Part shown: piece after piece, positions 62,688-64,000 of the stretch
Layout: each line of letters starts with the position of its first letter
Numbering within the stretch: the first letter of the stretch is position 1
Assembly (NCBI RefSeq): GCF_001625215.2
Contig: NC_030381.2
Location: 46,932,689-46,996,688, forward strand
Direction: 5' to 3'
DNA: 64,000 bases
Source: Daucus carota subsp. sativus
Taxonomy: Eukaryota > Streptophyta > Magnoliopsida > Apiales > Apiaceae
Notes under the pieces: generated by a model
Told to the model about the DNA's origin: nothing
What the model saw: the letters and a program-made list of their open reading frames with translations, nothing else
Database searches by the model: none
Program-made: the position numbers and the translations under genes

Positions 62688-64000
62688 ATGGAGGCCGGTA
62701 ACACATCTGCTGTTGTTGCTGCTGGAGATGCCCTTGTTGAACAAAGTGAAGAGGTGATGGTCCCAACTGGCGGGGGGAATCCAACATTAGGAATGGCCCA
62801 TCTCATGAAACCCTTGGTTAGTGAGGACATTCTTTATTATCCTCCACCACCAACTGTACTGATAGCCTCAAACCCCAATTCTCAGAACTTGAAGAAATGG
62901 TGTTTAAAAGGGAGCAAAACAAGCCCCAAAGCAAGATGGAATCTTTGGGTGAATTCTTTGGAGCCGAGGTACGGAGAAATCTGGAGGAGAAGTGGGATCT
63001 ACCAAGCAATCAAGGCCTCCACATATAGTGTCCCGAGGGACAAGATGTTGCTCTTGGGCTTTGCAGAGTTCTGGTGCTGTGATACCAATACTTTCGTTTT
63101 TCCTTGGGGTGAGGTAACCATAACTCTTGAAGATATTCTTCATTTAGGGTCTTTATCTGTTATAGGTTGCTCAATATTAACTCCCTTTGATAATGATGAA
63201 TGTGGTCATGTTTATAACTGTTTGAGAAATGAAATCAAGCAAGTTAAACGTGATCATGGTGAATCTGTGACTCCTCATATGTGGATGGATCATTTTGTGA
63301 TGAATCCTGGTAAGGAGGTAGAACATGAAGCCTTTCTTTTATGTTGGCTTTCTAAGTTTGTGTTTTTACGCACTCAGATACTAGTGCAGGATGTGAATGT
63401 GGCTATTCATTTGTCTAGGGGTACTAGGGTTGCCCTTGCCCCTGTCGTTCTTGCTTATATTTATAGAGATATGAGTGTGCTACATAATGCAATGGGTAAG
63501 CCTGTTGAATCAGGGTCTAGAATTGGTAAGAAGTTCGTTATGTGGCACTATGATTTAGTGCAGATGTGGGTTTGGGAGAGGTTTCCCGAAATGAGGCCAA
63601 ATCCAAAAGTCATAGAAAGGGGAGACCCTAGAGCAGCAAGGTGGAATGGAGTCCCAAAGCTGAACTTAAGTGATTACAGGATGGCCTTAAACAATGCCAG
63701 CATTTTATTATATTGGCGCCCTTATTCTCTGATTCAGAGCGAAAGTATGTTGAGCAACTTGTACAAAGATAAAGAACAGTGGGTAGTGGTGGAGTCTGAT
63801 GCAGTAGAAGCTTTTGCTCGATGCTTGAGAGCTTCTAACTTGAATGGATTAGGTTATACTGAACCGTATTTCCCCCAAAGAGTTGCTAGGCAATTTGGAT
63901 TGGACCAAGATATTCCTCTGCTTGATAGGAATATTGCTTTGGGCAGTTATGACAGACCAATTAGAGGTGTAAGAGTCTATATACCACCTCGAGATTTTGA
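62688..64000 (+). CDS. Plant mobile domain (PMD) protein, copy 4, cut by the window end
   Basis: It starts at MEAGNTSAVV and stays open for 437 codons to the window edge, ending in the VYIPPRDF region. The G run near the start has six Gs, so the frame is intact. One coding difference from copy 3 was noticed: an ACG to ATG change near 63681 (Thr to Met in SDYRTAL). The missing C-terminus lies outside the window. Confidence 0.85.
   Translation, partial: MEAGNTSAVVAAGDALVEQSEEVMVPTGGGNPTLGMAHLMKPLVSEDILYYPPPPTVLIASNPNSQNLKKWCLKGSKTSPKARWNLWVNSLEPRYGEIWRRSGIYQAIKASTYSVPRDKMLLLGFAEFWCCDTNTFVFPWGEVTITLEDILHLGSLSVIGCSILTPFDNDECGHVYNCLRNEIKQVKRDHGESVTPHMWMDHFVMNPGKEVEHEAFLLCWLSKFVFLRTQILVQDVNVAIHLSRGTRVALAPVVLAYIYRDMSVLHNAMGKPVESGSRIGKKFVMWHYDLVQMWVWERFPEMRPNPKVIERGDPRAARWNGVPKLNLSDYRMALNNASILLYWRPYSLIQSESMLSNLYKDKEQWVVVESDAVEAFARCLRASNLNGLGYTEPYFPQRVARQFGLDQDIPLLDRNIALGSYDRPIRGVRVYIPPRDF

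Larger units (their letters stand above)
45783..64000 (+). repeat. Tandem array of PMD gene units, continuing beyond the window
   Basis: The landmark CAGTTATGTCTACATGC recurs at 45783, 51614, 57053 and 62490, giving unit lengths of 5831, 5439 and 5437 bp. Units are head-to-tail, each with a PMD gene in its first 2 kb and an AT-rich spacer of about 3.4 kb. Units 2 and 3 are almost identical, including spacers, and the visible part of unit 4 matches them. Unit 1 is diverged by several percent outside a shared 5' tract. The array is cut by the window end. Confidence 0.95.

Noticed and set aside
46104-63143. Recurring minus-strand frames of 60-130 codons over each PMD gene
   Set aside because: They are antisense shadows that recur only because the genes recur. 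They have no domain and no consistent start beyond the shared sequence.

Overview
This window is nuclear DNA from a flowering plant, most likely a eudicot. It is AT-rich. Its genes carry many GT-AG introns and are plant-specific types: a RAN1-type copper ATPase, QUARTET3-like pectin-lyase-fold enzymes and plant mobile domain proteins. It also holds Stowaway-type MITEs, a SINE candidate, a LINE and an LTR retrotransposon. The species cannot be named from the sequence alone.

Layout, left to right. (1) 0-13 kb: AT-rich intergenic DNA with one MITE, then two QRT3-like polygalacturonase-family genes (3.6-6.1 kb and 11.2-12.9 kb, both +, with the same three-exon plan) on either side of a two-exon gene for an organellar-type ribosomal protein L18 relative (9.1-10.2 kb, +). 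(2) 13.9-22.8 kb: a complete nine-exon minus-strand gene for a RAN1/HMA7-type copper P1B-ATPase. I could splice it by hand into one 1003-residue frame. Its introns hold a MITE, an unusual GC-rich block and a duplicated exon edge. (3) 25.6-30.5 kb: a young 5.0-kb non-autonomous LTR retrotransposon. Its 398-bp LTRs look identical, it has a 5-bp target duplication and it reads on the minus strand. It carries a broken antisense ORF and a 79-bp tandem repeat, and it sits inside what looks like an older minus-strand coding stretch. (4) 32.1-41.5 kb: a complete 14-exon gene for a VPS3/TRAP1-type vacuolar sorting protein (997 residues). (5) 42.4-44.3 kb: a 5'-truncated LINE with poly(A) tail and target-site duplication. 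(6) 45.4-64.0 kb: a head-to-tail array of plant mobile domain (PMD) genes. It has one older unit of 5.83 kb, then near-identical 5.44-kb units that run off the right edge.

The housekeeping genes act in unrelated processes: pectin remodelling, organelle translation, copper delivery and endosome-to-vacuole traffic. They show no sign of joint regulation. The most unusual part is the PMD array. Its units are intronless, its spacers duplicate with the genes, and one copy has a single-base frameshift. The oldest copy shares a roughly 580-bp sequence-identical 5' tract with the younger ones while differing after it, which points to recent amplification and gene conversion.
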